A stretch of DNA of 7,251 nt from an uncultured Oscillospiraceae bacterium (GTDB lineage: Bacteria; Bacillota; Clostridia; Oscillospirales; Oscillospiraceae), in NCBI GenBank assembly GCA_934569225.1, contig CAKTKC010000037.1, positions 1-7,251 of the forward strand, written 5' to 3'. A program made the translations under genes and the position numbers. The notes under the pieces are model-generated. The model was not told the DNA's origin and ran no database searches. It worked only from the letters and a program-made list of their open reading frames with translations. Shown here in pieces: positions 6,651-7,251 of the stretch (position 1 is the first letter of the stretch; every line of letters begins with the position of its first letter).

Positions 6651-6658
6651 CAGATTTT

Positions 6659-7251
6659 ATGAGTTATACAGAAAGCTGGTCGGGAAAGATCAACCGCAAG
6701 CTTCTAAAGAAGCTGCACATCATCGATGTCGCCGCCGGGCGGGAGAAGGCCGATCTGGTTCTGAAAAACGCCACCTATGTCAACGTGTTTTCCGGGGAGC
6801 TGGACACCGGGGACATTGCCGTGGCGGAGGGTCTGATCGTGGGTCTCGGCAGCTACGAAGGCCGGGACGAAGTGGACATGACCGGCAAGATCGTCTGCCC
6901 CGGCTTCATTGACGCCCACATCCACCTGGAATCCAGTCTGGTGTCCCCTGCGGAATTTGCCCGGGCCGTCATCCCCCACGGCACCACCGCCGTCATCACC
7001 GATCCCCACGAAATCACCAATGTCATGGGAACCGACGGCATCGACTATATGCTCTGCGCCACAGAAGGGCTGCCCCTGGACACGCACTTCATGATCCCCT
7101 CCTGCGTCCCGGCGTCGGCGCTGGATGAAAGCGGTGCGAATCTGGATTACCGGGACATCGACAGCTTCTTTGACCACCCCCGGGTTCTGGGTCTTGCGGA
7201 AATGATGAATTTCCCCGGCATTATCTCCGCCGATTCCTCCACCGTCGCCAA
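6659..7251 (+). CDS. ade: Adenine deaminase, N-terminal part
   Basis: The first 197 codons of an adenine deaminase (AdeC type, usually about 570-600 residues) are visible; the rest lies past the right edge. The enzyme converts adenine to hypoxanthine and ammonia in purine salvage, in the cytosol, using a two-metal centre of the amidohydrolase superfamily. Visible signatures are the small N-terminal beta domain (about 30-80, ADLVLKNATYVNVFSGEL), the metal-binding HxH in PGFIDAHIHLESS (81-93; H87 and H89), TAVITDPHEITNVMG (110-124), FMIPSCVPA (144-152) and GLAEMMNFPG (178-187), whose E181 sits where the family has a metal-bridging glutamate. These blocks are distinctive of AdeC rather than of dihydroorotase or other amidohydrolases. 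No frameshift is seen in the part present. It is transcribed divergently from the ktr unit from its own promoter. Confidence 0.95.
   Translation, partial: MSYTESWSGKINRKLLKKLHIIDVAAGREKADLVLKNATYVNVFSGELDTGDIAVAEGLIVGLGSYEGRDEVDMTGKIVCPGFIDAHIHLESSLVSPAEFARAVIPHGTTAVITDPHEITNVMGTDGIDYMLCATEGLPLDTHFMIPSCVPASALDESGANLDYRDIDSFFDHPRVLGLAEMMNFPGIISADSSTVA

Larger units (their letters stand above)
6489..6658. other. Divergent intergenic control region between ktrB and ade
   Basis: These 170 bp are the only sizeable non-coding DNA in the window and are clearly richer in A+T than the flanking genes. They contain two outward-facing promoters, the two ribosome binding sites, and an imperfect direct repeat (GCAA-TTTACATT type) at 6544-6561 and 6597-6610. 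The -10 elements are about 80 bp apart, and the two promoters do not overlap. No tRNA, small RNA with a terminator, or riboswitch was seen. Confidence 0.7.

Noticed and set aside
6489..6658. Possible purine or cyclic di-AMP riboswitch upstream of ade or ktrB.
   Set aside because: Leaders predicted from the promoters are only about 23 and 43 nt, and no riboswitch core or terminator hairpin is visible.
6704..7177. A 157-codon minus-strand frame opposite ade.
   Set aside because: The plus-strand frame from 6659 carries clear adenine deaminase blocks throughout this stretch. The opposite frame shows no family motif.

Overview
The window is a GC-rich stretch of ordinary bacterial core genome. It holds seven protein genes (two cut by the window edges), almost no spacer DNA, and one short AT-richer divergent promoter region. 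Several things point to a Firmicute: the conserved order dprA-topA-trmFO, a two-subunit Ktr-type potassium transporter, strong AGGAG-type ribosome binding sites, and a folate-type TrmFO. High GC together with the dprA and adenine deaminase sequence types suggests a gut clostridium of the Oscillospiraceae/Ruminococcaceae kind. That lineage call is an inference from recalled family resemblance; no search was run.

Layout: from 6488 down to 1, six genes run on the minus strand and look like one transcription unit. They are trkH/ktrB (potassium channel subunit), trkA/ktrA (its RCK regulatory subunit), a SpoU/TrmH-family RNA 2'-O-methyltransferase, dprA (ssDNA and RecA loader), topA (DNA topoisomerase I) and the first 20 codons of trmFO (tRNA U54 methyltransferase). 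Junctions are 10 nt, a 4-nt overlap, 23 nt, 48 nt and a 4-nt overlap, with no terminator seen between them. On the plus strand, an adenine deaminase gene (ade) starts at 6659 and runs off the right edge.

The only substantial non-coding DNA is the 170 bp at 6489-6658. It carries two back-to-back promoters with extended -10 elements, one reading left into the potassium operon and one reading right into ade. Predicted leaders are short (about 43 and 23 nt), which leaves no room for a riboswitch. An imperfect direct repeat in this region places one copy in the spacer of the leftward promoter and the other on the -35 of the rightward promoter.

The genes combine potassium uptake and its gating, RNA modification (rRNA or tRNA), DNA uptake/recombination, and supercoiling relaxation. 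No mobile element, CRISPR array, RNA gene or defence system was seen. I found no convincing new biological system here. The more notable points are the lysine-rich histone-like tail of TopA, the linkage of Ktr genes to dprA-topA, and the divergent control region.
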